Origin: Idiomarina ramblicola
GTDB lineage: Bacteria; Pseudomonadota; Gammaproteobacteria; Enterobacterales; Alteromonadaceae
Assembly (NCBI RefSeq): GCF_003987255.1
Contig: NZ_PIQC01000003.1
Location: forward strand, 62,001 to 126,000
Reading direction: 5' to 3'
Length of the DNA: 64,000 nucleotides
Part shown: positions 55,769-64,000 of the stretch, piece by piece
Layout of the letters: the number at the start of each line of letters is the position of its first letter
How positions within the stretch are numbered: the stretch's first letter is position 1
The notes under the pieces: model-generated
What the model was told of the DNA's origin: nothing
The model's database searches: none
Seen by the model: the letters and a program-made list of their open reading frames with translations, nothing else
Program-made: the position numbers and the translations under genes

Positions 55769-58321
55769 GCGTTTGCGTAGCCCCAGAGCGATAAGTCCCA
55801 GTAAAACCAACCAGCCGCCATGTCCACCGCTGCTGCTTTCTGACGGCGCGGCACTGACCGTGAAGCTCACCTCAGTACTCTCGCTGTTCCCTTCAGTGTC
55901 ACTGGCACTCAGTCGATATTCGTATTGACCGGTAGCCAAGCTTCCAACTGATGCCGTAACCGTATCACCGTTCACGCTGACATTAGAGACTTCCGTTTCG
56001 CTTCCATCGCTATTTAACCGGACAATCTCAATACTGGATGTGTCCAGATTACCGTCGGCGTCAGTCACAGTAGCCGTTAACGTCACTGTTTGACCTTCGG
56101 TTGTATTGCTGGCCCGAAAAGCGCTAATACTTGGCGCTATTGCTCTTGGCTCAATCGTGAGCGCGACCGTGATGCTTTCACTGCCGTCACTAAAATCAAC
56201 CCGCAACGGAACCGATAAAGCCTCGTCCACCATGGGCGCATCACCCGCCAATTGAATTCGACGTTCACCTTCAACCTCAGCTTCAACCTCTGTGGCGCTG
56301 AAGCCTGAAATGAAGCCTTCCGCTTCTTCCACGCTGATAACAACGTCATCGGGTACATTATAAACACTCACGGCAGAGTCTAGGGCCTGCAGTTCGCCTA
56401 TACTTTCTCCTTGACTAATAAATGCCTGTGCGGCCCCGCCCGTCATATTGGAAGGGTCTATCCAGAGACCACTGGAAACAGAAAAGTCAGGCGCATCGGT
56501 GTTCACCAATTTCAGAGGCAAGTGGTACGGGTTATGTACATTATCTTTGTCTAATCCTGCACTAATGTCAGCAAGCGACTGCTTTAACGTGATGGTCATG
56601 GTTCGGGTATTGCCAGAGCCGGTCACTTCCCAGCTGAACCAGTCAGCCGCATTGTCTATGCCCACGCCCTGACTCACATCGGTACCACTTGCAGTGACCG
56701 GCAATGCCAGTTGAACAGCTTCGTTCGCGGTGGTTTCATCAGACAGCTCAATAGAGACAGCAGCCTGGTCTCCCGCTTCGGTAAGACTTAACACGTTATT
56801 GTTCAGTAGCAGGTAATCAGCCGTGGCATCGGAGTAATCCCCACTGAAGCTGGCATTACTGACAAAGCGCCAACGTGCGGCATTGGCGTTAACTTCCTCT
56901 AATGCGATGACACAAATGCTGTCAGGAAGAGAGCTCGCGGTGTAGCTCACCGCATTGTTCGTCACACCCTCTTCATCTAACAGCGCCTGCTGTGAGAGAC
57001 CGGTGAACTGCTCACAAGCTTCTCCACCAATCAGATACTTATCCGCTCCCTCAACGCGCGGCCAACTGAACGTCAGAACACCGCTTCCGGTGCGCTCAAC
57101 TTGCATACCGTCAATATTGGTTCGTGAACTGTTATTGGTCCAAATAATACTGCTGCGCTGAGCCGCCAGACTGGCATCAGCTGCATCAATTTCAGAAGCC
57201 GCTTTACCCAGTGGTACGCCATTGTTTTGGTCAACTAAATCCGGGCTTGAATACGCCGCTTCACTAACACACGCCCCTTGACTGAACTCACTACGACACA
57301 CGGAACCATATGACATGGTGGTATAAAAGCGTCCCTGGTCATCAATAAAGCCATAAGGAATATGGAAGTCTTCTTGTTCTCCCTCTCCACCACTGGAGTT
57401 ATCCGCTAATGTGTAACGATCGTGGCGCAGCCCGAAGTTATGACCCACTTCGTGCGCAACAGTACCAGCCCCCATGCAGCTTAATGCTGTATACCCCGCG
57501 TTGGCTCCTCCACTGATAAAGCTCACCCGGTTATCACTGGTACTGAAATCCGAGGCTCTAAAAGCAAGTCCACATACGTCCGGGTTATCAGCCCCGATAA
57601 AATGCACCACGTCGGCTTGGTAACGATCAATTAAACGGAGCACTCTTTGGTCGTCGATAAGCTCATCCAATAAGGGATCTGGGTTTTCATTTGGAAAGTC
57701 TGTGGTGCTGTCCGGGCGAAAAGGTTCTAACCCGGCAATGGTCATTGTTACCGGGACACCAGAGCGTTGAAATATACTATTGCTGGTGTCTACCGCACTT
57801 TGAATGGCCAGTTCCAGATCGTAATTATTCTCTTCGGCATAACTCACTAAACGGTCGTCATACACAAACAACACATCAAGTGAGTCATCAAATAATTGCA
57901 CTTCATCTGCCGGAGCAGCTGATTTGCTTACCGAATACGTTTTGGAGGGTAAAGCTCGGGCATTGAGACTCAAAGTAGCTTGAGGCTCTGTGAACCGGCG
58001 CTTCGGCTCTGCAGGCGGCAAGCTTTTATCTTCAACAACAGTCTCACCATTCACCCGACGAATACTGACCGAGCCGAGCTGCGGATGGGTTATTGAAATA
58101 AGCTGATTATCACCACGCTGATGCAAAAAACCCAGGTGCTGAGTGTCACCCGATGCGTTCTCAAACGTCAGCCGGTAACTGTTTGCGGAAGACAAACGCT
58201 CGGCCAGCGTCGCTTCTATAATCTGGCCTTCTACAGACAGCTCAATGTTGTCACCCAAACTTTGGGCTGCGGCAAACATCGGTGTGAGTGCCATTATTGC
58301 CGAAGCGATTATTTTCTTCAT
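55760..58321 (-). CDS. secreted metzincin protease with GlyGly-CTERM-like tail
   Basis: A signal peptide (ending FAAAQ) and a propeptide-like region precede a zinc protease with HEVGHNFGLRHD (H290, E291, H294, H300, D301), followed by the Met-turn TTMSYG (M336). This is the reprolysin-like metzincin pattern. Later domains include Ig-like strands (about 740-820). The C-terminus SSSGGHGGWLVLLGLIALGL followed by RKRVA fits the GlyGly-CTERM sorting signal cut by rhombosortase. The final VA and stop come from a repeat. It is the third gene of an operon with M20 and mltF. Confidence 0.88.
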   Translation of the reverse strand: MKKIIASAIMALTPMFAAAQSLGDNIELSVEGQIIEATLAERLSSANSYRLTFENASGDTQHLGFLHQRGDNQLISITHPQLGSVSIRRVNGETVVEDKSLPPAEPKRRFTEPQATLSLNARALPSKTYSVSKSAAPADEVQLFDDSLDVLFVYDDRLVSYAEENNYDLELAIQSAVDTSNSIFQRSGVPVTMTIAGLEPFRPDSTTDFPNENPDPLLDELIDDQRVLRLIDRYQADVVHFIGADNPDVCGLAFRASDFSTSDNRVSFISGGANAGYTALSCMGAGTVAHEVGHNFGLRHDRYTLADNSSGGEGEQEDFHIPYGFIDDQGRFYTTMSYGSVCRSEFSQGACVSEAAYSSPDLVDQNNGVPLGKAASEIDAADASLAAQRSSIIWTNNSSRTNIDGMQVERTGSGVLTFSWPRVEGADKYLIGGEACEQFTGLSQQALLDEEGVTNNAVSYTASSLPDSICVIALEEVNANAARWRFVSNASFSGDYSDATADYLLLNNNVLSLTEAGDQAAVSIELSDETTANEAVQLALPVTASGTDVSQGVGIDNAADWFSWEVTGSGNTRTMTITLKQSLADISAGLDKDNVHNPYHLPLKLVNTDAPDFSVSSGLWIDPSNMTGGAAQAFISQGESIGELQALDSAVSVYNVPDDVVISVEEAEGFISGFSATEVEAEVEGERRIQLAGDAPMVDEALSVPLRVDFSDGSESITVALTIEPRAIAPSISAFRASNTTEGQTVTLTATVTDADGNLDTSSIEIVRLNSDGSETEVSNVSVNGDTVTASVGSLATGQYEYRLSASDTEGNSESTEVSFTVSAAPSESSSGGHGGWLVLLGLIALGLRKRVA

Positions 58322-58334
58322 TTTAATTACCTAT

Positions 58335-59702
58335 CTACAAGCGTCCTTGCTCATCCAAATATTTTAGTGTGTCGTAAAAACGGCGAATATTACCGACATA
58401 AGTGACCGGTTCATCTCCACGGGCAAAGCCATAGCGGGTATGACGATAAAACTGCTTTTGTCTTAACAGCGGTAAACGCTTTTTCACGTCCACCCAGCGA
58501 TCGGGGTTGCCGCCCTGATGCTCAGTTATAATTCGCGCATCTTCTAAATGTCCGAATCCTATATTATACGCAGCTAAAGCGAACCAGGTTCTGTCGGGTT
58601 GGGGAATTCTTGCGGGGACACGGTTCAGCATGCGCTCAAGATAACGGGCACCTCCGCGAATGCTTTGCTCAGCATTCAGTCGACTCTTAACGCCCATAGC
58701 TTTCGCTGTCGGCAAGGTCAGCATCATCATGCCCCTAACCCCGGTAGGCGATACCGCACGCGGATTCCACAGTGACTCCTGGTAAGAGATAGCCGCCAAT
58801 AAGCGCCAGTCGAGTGACCCTGAATGTTCTTTAAAGGTCTCGATATAGCCCGGTAAAACACGTTCAACCGCTTCTATGAACAAACTGGTGGTCACATAAT
58901 TAAACTGCTTTACGTGCCCAAAATGCTGCTCTTTAATATGCGCTAAACGACCACTGGCACGAATTTCTCCAAAGTACTCGACCACCGCTGAGAACAACGA
59001 ATCGTCAGTGCCCTGTGGCAATGCCCAGGCAATATCCTGATCATGCTTGACGGTAAAAGCCACACTTAAATCCGGATGGAAGCGGCGCTGAATATCCAGC
59101 GCGGTGCTGTCGGTAATGGTGTAATCAATTTCTTCGTTGATCACCATTTGCAGCAACTCAACCGCGTCATGATCGCGCGTTGCGCGCCATTTTAATGTAG
59201 GAATGCTCTCACCTAAGCTTTGCAGGAACTCATGATGCGAACTGCCTTCCACCACCACAATTTCACCATCGGTAATTTGCTGCAGGTCACGCGGGCGTTG
59301 CCGCGAGCCCTGCTTAAACACTATTTTCTGGCTAATAATGTCGTAGGGTGGGCTAAAACGGAACAGACGGGCGCGTGTCGAGGTCCGGTCCAGGCCCGCC
59401 GCAACAATGTCGACTTCGCCGCGGCGCAACATAGTGAACAGGTCGTTCACATCAAAACGTGGCACCATTTCCAGCTCAACACCTAAGCGATCGGAAAAGC
59501 GTTTGGCCAGATCGTATTCAAACCCTTGCTCACGATCATGATCAAAATAATAGCTGGTTGGGTTAATCAACGTTCCCACCCGCAATACCTGACGTTCCTG
59601 AACAACGGTCATGGCATCGGGGCGGGTCTGAGGCGTGCAGGCCGCTATCAGACTAACGGCAAACAACAAAAGAGCGAACAGCGATACTGCAGACTTCGGC
59701 AT
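58335..59702 (-). CDS. mltF: membrane-bound lytic murein transglycosylase F
   Basis: A lipobox IAAC (C22) anchors the protein. An N-terminal solute-binding-like domain (about 40-265) carries SBP_bac_3 features (EYDLAKRFSDRLGVELEMV), and a C-terminal SLT domain (about 290-440) has the catalytic Glu in SYQESLWNPRAVSPTG and the MLTLPTA segment. It cleaves peptidoglycan glycan strands to anhydro ends. At 455 aa it has the standard MltF size. It starts two bases after the M20 stop and is followed by the protease gene. Confidence 0.94.
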   Translation of the reverse strand: MPKSAVSLFALLLFAVSLIAACTPQTRPDAMTVVQERQVLRVGTLINPTSYYFDHDREQGFEYDLAKRFSDRLGVELEMVPRFDVNDLFTMLRRGEVDIVAAGLDRTSTRARLFRFSPPYDIISQKIVFKQGSRQRPRDLQQITDGEIVVVEGSSHHEFLQSLGESIPTLKWRATRDHDAVELLQMVINEEIDYTITDSTALDIQRRFHPDLSVAFTVKHDQDIAWALPQGTDDSLFSAVVEYFGEIRASGRLAHIKEQHFGHVKQFNYVTTSLFIEAVERVLPGYIETFKEHSGSLDWRLLAAISYQESLWNPRAVSPTGVRGMMMLTLPTAKAMGVKSRLNAEQSIRGGARYLERMLNRVPARIPQPDRTWFALAAYNIGFGHLEDARIITEHQGGNPDRWVDVKKRLPLLRQKQFYRHTRYGFARGDEPVTYVGNIRRFYDTLKYLDEQGRL

Positions 59703-59703
59703 A

Positions 59704-60987
59704 TTAGAGTGATTCCAGTGCCCAGTTCACATAAAGCTCAGTGCCGGTTTTCAGCGCGTCTTCGTCAGCATAAAAATGCGGCGAATGATTGCTCGGCTCG
59801 CTGGCCATATCACGTTCTGGTGGTGTTACCCCTAAGAACACAAACATACCAGGCACTTCCAGCGCATAATAAGAAAAATCCTCAGCGCCTGTCACTAACG
59901 GCACTTCCTGCACTTTGTCAGCACCAGCGACCGCTTTGGTTATCGGCAACATCTGCTCAACTAAGTCCGAATCATTACTGGTAACAGGATAACCCAAATC
60001 CACATGAACATGCGCTTCGGCACCATTTGCTTCAGCAGTCTTTTCTGCTGTTAGCTTCAATTTATCGTGAATATCCGAACGAATATCCATATCAAAGTTA
60101 CGGATGGTACCTATTAAGGTTACTTCGTCAGGAATGATGTTATTGCGCACACCGCCTTCCACAATACCGAACGATAAAACGGCCGGGGCTTTGGTGATAT
60201 TGGTCTGGCGGCTGATAATGGTCTGTGCGTTATTGATAATTTGCGCCGAAGTCACTATAGGATCGACACCTGCCCATGGCGTTGAACCATGCGCTTGCTT
60301 ACCTTTTACCTTAATTTCAAACTGATCAGAAGAGGCCATCAACGGGCCCTTGCGATAACCTACATGGCCGGTCGGAAAACCTGCCCAGACATGAATACCA
60401 AAGACTTTCTCCGGTTTGTTGTCAGCAAACAAGCCTTCTTCCAGCATCAGTGCAGCACCGCCTTCTTCTCCTTCAGGCGCGCCCTCTTCTGCGGGCTGAA
60501 AAATAAACATGATGTTACCCGCCAGTTCCTCTTTCATTTCCACCAGCTTTTCAGCCGCGCCCATCAGCATCGCTACATGGGTGTCGTGTCCACAAGCGTG
60601 CATAACGCCCACTTCCTTACCCCGATATTCCGATTTGACGGTCGATTTAAACGGTACATCAGTCTGCTCAACCACCGGCAGCGCGTCCATATCCGCACGT
60701 AAAGCGATAGTCGGGCCAGGCTTACCACCTTTGAGCATGCCTACAACCCCGGTATGCGCCACACCGGTTTCCACTTCCATGCCCAGAGAACGTAAATGTT
60801 CAGCAACCATTTTTGCGGTTTCAAATTCGCGGTTACTCAGTTCAGGGTTGGCGTGAATATGACGACGCCATTCAATCACCTGAGCTTCTAAATCACTGCT
60901 GACTTTTACCGGCGACTGTTGTGCGGCAGCCTGAGCGCTAAAACCGAAGCTACTGGCCAACATTAAGCTAATAACGAGCTTTTTCAT
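59704..60987 (-). CDS. secreted M20-family amidohydrolase
   Basis: The start at 60987 (MKKLVISLMLASS) has AGGAGAG upstream and gives a signal peptide ending QAAAQ. The metal-binding layout of the M20D group is present: MHACGHDTHVAM with Cys and His ligands, then Glu-Glu in QPAEEGAPEGEEGG and late VTGAEDFSYY. Members hydrolyse N-acyl amino acids (hippurate, indoleacetyl amino acids). Its export suggests periplasmic amide cleavage. It leads the operon with mltF and the protease, divergent from tadA. Confidence 0.88.
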   Translation of the reverse strand: MKKLVISLMLASSFGFSAQAAAQQSPVKVSSDLEAQVIEWRRHIHANPELSNREFETAKMVAEHLRSLGMEVETGVAHTGVVGMLKGGKPGPTIALRADMDALPVVEQTDVPFKSTVKSEYRGKEVGVMHACGHDTHVAMLMGAAEKLVEMKEELAGNIMFIFQPAEEGAPEGEEGGAALMLEEGLFADNKPEKVFGIHVWAGFPTGHVGYRKGPLMASSDQFEIKVKGKQAHGSTPWAGVDPIVTSAQIINNAQTIISRQTNITKAPAVLSFGIVEGGVRNNIIPDEVTLIGTIRNFDMDIRSDIHDKLKLTAEKTAEANGAEAHVHVDLGYPVTSNDSDLVEQMLPITKAVAGADKVQEVPLVTGAEDFSYYALEVPGMFVFLGVTPPERDMASEPSNHSPHFYADEDALKTGTELYVNWALESL

Positions 60988-61056
60988 TGTTCTCTCCTGC
61001 ATAAGTGCGGATTGTTATTCTGGTACTGAGTAATATCCTGCGCTAAAATCGCCGCC

Positions 61057-61530
61057 ATGACAACCGATGAAATCTACATGCAGCGAGCGTTAGAGCTTGC
61101 TGAACAAGCTCAAAACGCAGACGAAGTGCCCGTTGGCGCGGTGTTGGTCATGGACGATAAAATTGTTGGCGAAGGTTACAATCAGGTTATTTCTTTGTCC
61201 GACCCGTCCGCTCATGCCGAAGCACAGGCCATTCGCGCTGCCGGTCAGGCTATCGATAACTATCGGTTGGTCAACGCCACGCTATACGTCACTCTAGAGC
61301 CCTGTGCCATGTGTGCCGGTTTAATTACCCATGCACGGGTTAAACGCCTGGTATTTGGCGCAACTGACCCACGCACCGGAGCCACCGGTACCGCCATTGA
61401 GGTTATCAACCACGCCTCTATGAACCACAAAGTGGATGTGCAGAGCGGCGTACTGGCCGAAGAATGCGGCGACATTTTACGCCGCTTTTTCCGCGCCCGC
61501 CGAAAATCCGCCAAGGCTAACGCTAAATAA
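61057..61530 (+). CDS. tadA: tRNA-specific adenosine deaminase
   Basis: It converts A34 to inosine in tRNA-Arg(ACG). The zinc site is HAE (H53, E55) and PCAMC (C83, C86), and the start IYMQRALELAEQA fits. At 157 aa it is of normal length. It is divergent from the M20 gene and its end overlaps the convergent antiporter by eight bases. It is an essential gene in most bacteria. Confidence 0.94.
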   Translation: MTTDEIYMQRALELAEQAQNADEVPVGAVLVMDDKIVGEGYNQVISLSDPSAHAEAQAIRAAGQAIDNYRLVNATLYVTLEPCAMCAGLITHARVKRLVFGATDPRTGATGTAIEVINHASMNHKVDVQSGVLAEECGDILRRFFRARRKSAKANAK

Positions 61531-62911
61531 GCATGCCCGTTATCGCATAAGCCGCTGTCGCGCCAAGCCCGGCTAGTAAAGCATAAGGTAACTGCGTGCG
61601 CACATGGTCAATATGCTCCACGCCCGATGCCATCGAAGCAATAATGGTGGTGTCAGAAATAGGTGATGCATGATCACCGAAAATACCGCCGGAAATAGCG
61701 GCTGCAATGAAAGGTGCCGCCGGCAGCCCCAGCGTCATTGCCAACGGAATGGCCAGTGGCAACATAATGGCAAAAGTGCCCCAGCTGGAACCAATAGAAA
61801 ACCCGGTAATAGCCGATAACACAAAAATCAGCGGCAGCAGCATCCACAACTGTACGGAACCGTCTAATGCCGCCGCCAGGAACTCACCTGTGCCTAAATC
61901 ACGAGTTAAACCACCCAGCGCAATCGACAACCACAAAATAACCGCCAGCGGCAGAATATTCCACGCCCCTTTTAGCAGGTATTTACCAACCTCAATCAAA
62001 CCAACAGGCTGTGTCATTAAGGTACCGGCAACCGCAATGCCCAACGCCACGTAAATGGCAATAAACACACTTAATGTGCCGTTGCCGTCCACCAGCACAC
62101 CATTTCCGGTTATCAGCAACATCACCGGCACCATCACCACTAATGAAATCAGACTGGTCATTACCACCGCGGTGCCTTTACCAAAGCTGTCTTCTTCATC
62201 CGGTCCGTCGCCCCAGGTGTTTTGTGAAACCTGATCCGGTACCGCGTTCTTCTCAAACGCTTTCATTGGGCCAATATTCCAGTCGAACAACGCGACAAAC
62301 AGCGCCAGTAATACCGCAAAAATGGCATAAAAGTTAAAGGCAATAGACTGAATAAAAACCAGTAACGGCTGCTCTACTCCCTGATTGGAGATCAGCGTCA
62401 GGTTAAACGCTCCCCAGGCATTTAGTGGAATCAAAATACAAATGGCAGCACAAGTTGAGTCGACAATATAGGCCAGCTTTTCGCGGGCAATGCCAAGGCG
62501 GTCATAAATAGGCCGTGAGGTGGTCCCCGAAATCATAATGGTCACGTTGGACTCAATGAATACCACAACACCCAGTATCCAGGTCATTAACCGTGCGCGG
62601 CGCTTACTTTCTATCCACTGCTTGCGTTCAAGCTTAAGCACAAACTGTTTAAAGGTACCGCCGTTTTCCAGCACCCCAAACAAAGCACCTATACCCAGAG
62701 TGAAAAACCAGACCAGCATATTACTGGGGTCTATCAGGGTATCCCAGGTGCTCTCCAGCGTGCCATAAGCAATGCTCGTGGGCATGGGCCAGAACAACAG
62801 AATGTTGGCCAGAATAATACCGCCAACCAGCGCCAGCAGAACTTTTCGGGTAACGATGGCAAATACAATTGCCAATAAGGAAGGTAGAAGACTGGTCCAG
62901 CTCAGTTCCAT
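61523..62911 (-). CDS. NhaC-family Na+/H+ antiporter
   Basis: The protein starting at 62911 (MELSWTSLLPSLLAIVFAIV) has about 11-12 membrane segments. Conserved NhaC features include SGTTSRPIYDRLGI, GFSIGSSWGTFAIMLPLA and FGDHASPISDTTIIAS. Such antiporters exchange sodium for protons and aid salt tolerance; some relatives exchange amino acids such as malate and lactate. The start has only a weak ribosome-binding site, and upstream in-frame codons to 62971 overlap the terminator region. Confidence 0.87.
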   Translation of the reverse strand: MELSWTSLLPSLLAIVFAIVTRKVLLALVGGIILANILLFWPMPTSIAYGTLESTWDTLIDPSNMLVWFFTLGIGALFGVLENGGTFKQFVLKLERKQWIESKRRARLMTWILGVVVFIESNVTIMISGTTSRPIYDRLGIAREKLAYIVDSTCAAICILIPLNAWGAFNLTLISNQGVEQPLLVFIQSIAFNFYAIFAVLLALFVALFDWNIGPMKAFEKNAVPDQVSQNTWGDGPDEEDSFGKGTAVVMTSLISLVVMVPVMLLITGNGVLVDGNGTLSVFIAIYVALGIAVAGTLMTQPVGLIEVGKYLLKGAWNILPLAVILWLSIALGGLTRDLGTGEFLAAALDGSVQLWMLLPLIFVLSAITGFSIGSSWGTFAIMLPLAIPLAMTLGLPAAPFIAAAISGGIFGDHASPISDTTIIASMASGVEHIDHVRTQLPYALLAGLGATAAYAITGMLI

Positions 62912-62952
62912 TGGGGCGCGTTTATTAGTGTTTGATAAAGGGAGATTAAAAT

Positions 62953-62989
62953 AATAAACCGCCGCGGGCAATACCAGCGGCGGTTTATT
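62953..62989 (-). terminator. terminator of the Oar-like TonB receptor
   Basis: A perfect 13-bp stem AATAAACCGCCGC/GCGGCGGTTTATT with an 11-nt loop lies between the TonB receptor and the antiporter. On the minus strand the descending arm ends GGTTTATTATTTT, giving the T-rich tail. It could act in both directions. Confidence 0.8.
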
Positions 62990-63006
62990 CCTTCTTCGTC
63001 AAGCCG

Positions 63007-64000
63007 TTAGAACTTGTATTCTACGCCTAAACGAACCGACCAGAGTGAAGGCTCACCCGCGCGCGACTGCACGTTCGTTGTGTCGCGGAACGAGTTGTAC
63101 TGGTACTGACCTGCATCGTTAATTTCAACATCAGCAACCGTGACGGCGCGTGGGAAGCTCGCTTCATACAGCACGCCCCAGTCGTCGTTCAGCATGTTGC
63201 CTAAGTTTTCTATCACGAAGAACGCTGACGCTTTATGCCCATCCATAAGGCCTGGCAATTCCTGCTCAACACGTAAATCAACTTTGGTCCACCATTTGCT
63301 GTTAAACTCGTTACGTGGCGCCATACCGCCCGCGTACTTGCTCAGGCCAGACTCTTCAAGGAAATCGAAGAAAGCGGCAGTTTCAAATGGGTTACCATTG
63401 CCGTCTGTGCCAATGGCAAAGTTCGGATCATCCAGACCAGTCGGTACGTACAGCAGGCTACGTCCCTGATACGCTACGTCACCAAAAGGCCCATCGCTCA
63501 TAGTGTATGAGAACGGACGGCCTTTGTTGCGTGTACCGAACAGAGTGACAACGGTGTCATAACCATCAAAGAACTCTTTGGTGTAGTTCGCTTTAAAAGT
63601 AAAGCGATGCGGTATCTCATAGTTAGACGTCGCCACACCCGGGTTCTGAGCGTTAGCCGTTGCCAGGTTCGTGTAGTTAGAGAACGAAACCGAGCTAGTC
63701 ATTGGGTTAACGTCTTCAGCTTTGTTGTAAGCGTAACCAAAAGTCCAGTCCAGACCAAAGTCATGCGACTTACTCAACGCCAGCGAAACCGTTGTTTGTG
63801 AACCAGAATCACCGTCAACATTCGTCAACAGGAAGTCATCGCCCTGGTCACGTCCGTCAGTCGACAGTTCATCAAAAATTGGACGTCCGTCTGGTGCGGT
63901 ACCAACCTGTTCCAGACCCAAGTTATAAATAATGGCCGCATCTTCCTTGTCGGTGTACAAGAAGTCCGCCATCAGAATGTAGTCACCAGGCAAGGTATAA
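63007..64000 (-). CDS. Oar-like TonB-dependent receptor, C-terminal part
   Basis: The frame is open to the right edge, so only about the last 330 residues are present. They form barrel strands of the Oar/CarboxypepD_reg-type receptor, with YEIPHRFTFKANYTKEFFDGY and the typical GRPFSYTMSDG and SLWSVRLGVEYKF end. Such receptors import large peptides or oligomers in marine bacteria. The N-terminal regulatory and plug domains lie outside the window. A terminator follows 18 bases downstream. Confidence 0.88.
   Translation of the reverse strand, partial: YTLPGDYILMADFLYTDKEDAAIIYNLGLEQVGTAPDGRPIFDELSTDGRDQGDDFLLTNVDGDSGSQTTVSLALSKSHDFGLDWTFGYAYNKAEDVNPMTSSVSFSNYTNLATANAQNPGVATSNYEIPHRFTFKANYTKEFFDGYDTVVTLFGTRNKGRPFSYTMSDGPFGDVAYQGRSLLYVPTGLDDPNFAIGTDGNGNPFETAAFFDFLEESGLSKYAGGMAPRNEFNSKWWTKVDLRVEQELPGLMDGHKASAFFVIENLGNMLNDDWGVLYEASFPRAVTVADVEINDAGQYQYNSFRDTTNVQSRAGEPSLWSVRLGVEYKF

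Noticed and set aside
1-64000. CRISPR array
   Set aside because: No regularly spaced direct repeats with unique spacers were seen; the repeats present are palindromic and dispersed.

Overview
The window looks like a chromosomal stretch from a marine gammaproteobacterium of the order Alteromonadales, most like Idiomarina. The evidence is indirect: an argininosuccinate lyase fused to an N-acetylglutamate synthase domain inside argCBFGH(A), a full glyoxylate cluster (aceB-aceA-aceK), RfaH, YbiT and MltF of gammaproteobacterial type, and many secreted peptidases, amidohydrolases and TonB receptors, as expected of a protein-degrading marine heterotroph. No species assignment is possible from the sequence alone. 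Genes are densely packed and several convergent pairs overlap by a few bases.

Layout. 1-620 is the right-hand end of an integrated island: the truncated start of a DNA adenine methyltransferase gene, AT-rich DNA, then a fragment resembling a tRNA 3' end (likely attR) followed by a tRNA-type terminator. 0.7-10.4 kb holds a TPR/GGDEF diguanylate cyclase, an M24 peptidase with an amidohydrolase, a LiaF-like protein, two glutathione transferases, the ABC-F protein YbiT and an MscS channel. 10.5-15.9 kb has a TonB receptor and its partner lipoprotein, whose ribosome-binding site lies in a 12-bp hairpin, then a secreted metallo-beta-lactamase-fold enzyme. 15.9-23 kb is the arginine regulon (argCBFGH(A), divergent argE). 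23-30.6 kb has a chemoreceptor, aceB, aceA, aceK and a LysR regulator. 30.6-36.5 kb has a large propeller/amidohydrolase protein and a histidine kinase-TerB-solute-binding protein operon. 36.5-41.2 kb is an RND pump pair downstream of azurin, separated by a terminator. 41.3-44.1 kb has a Cys/Met PLP enzyme and malic enzyme.

44.2-55.8 kb is the most unusual part. Two type II toxin-antitoxin modules, murI, copA and its upstream partner, a beta-lactamase-fold phosphodiesterase-like gene, purL and rfaH are punctuated by a family of palindromic repeats. The simplest members are exactly 56 bp: two inverted 22-nt hairpin arms around a 12-nt spacer. In every complete 56-bp copy one arm carries a GACGT stem and the other a GACAT stem. 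A 120-bp and a roughly 300-bp member seem to be built by nesting further palindromes inside the spacer. Two large members share a nearly identical core, but each core sits in an 18-bp perfect stem of different sequence. The repeats lie next to both toxin-antitoxin modules and supply stop codons to neighbouring genes.

55.8-64 kb returns to ordinary genes: an operon of M20 amidohydrolase, mltF and a metzincin protease with a GlyGly-CTERM-like tail, then tadA, an NhaC-type antiporter and the 3' part of an Oar-like TonB receptor.
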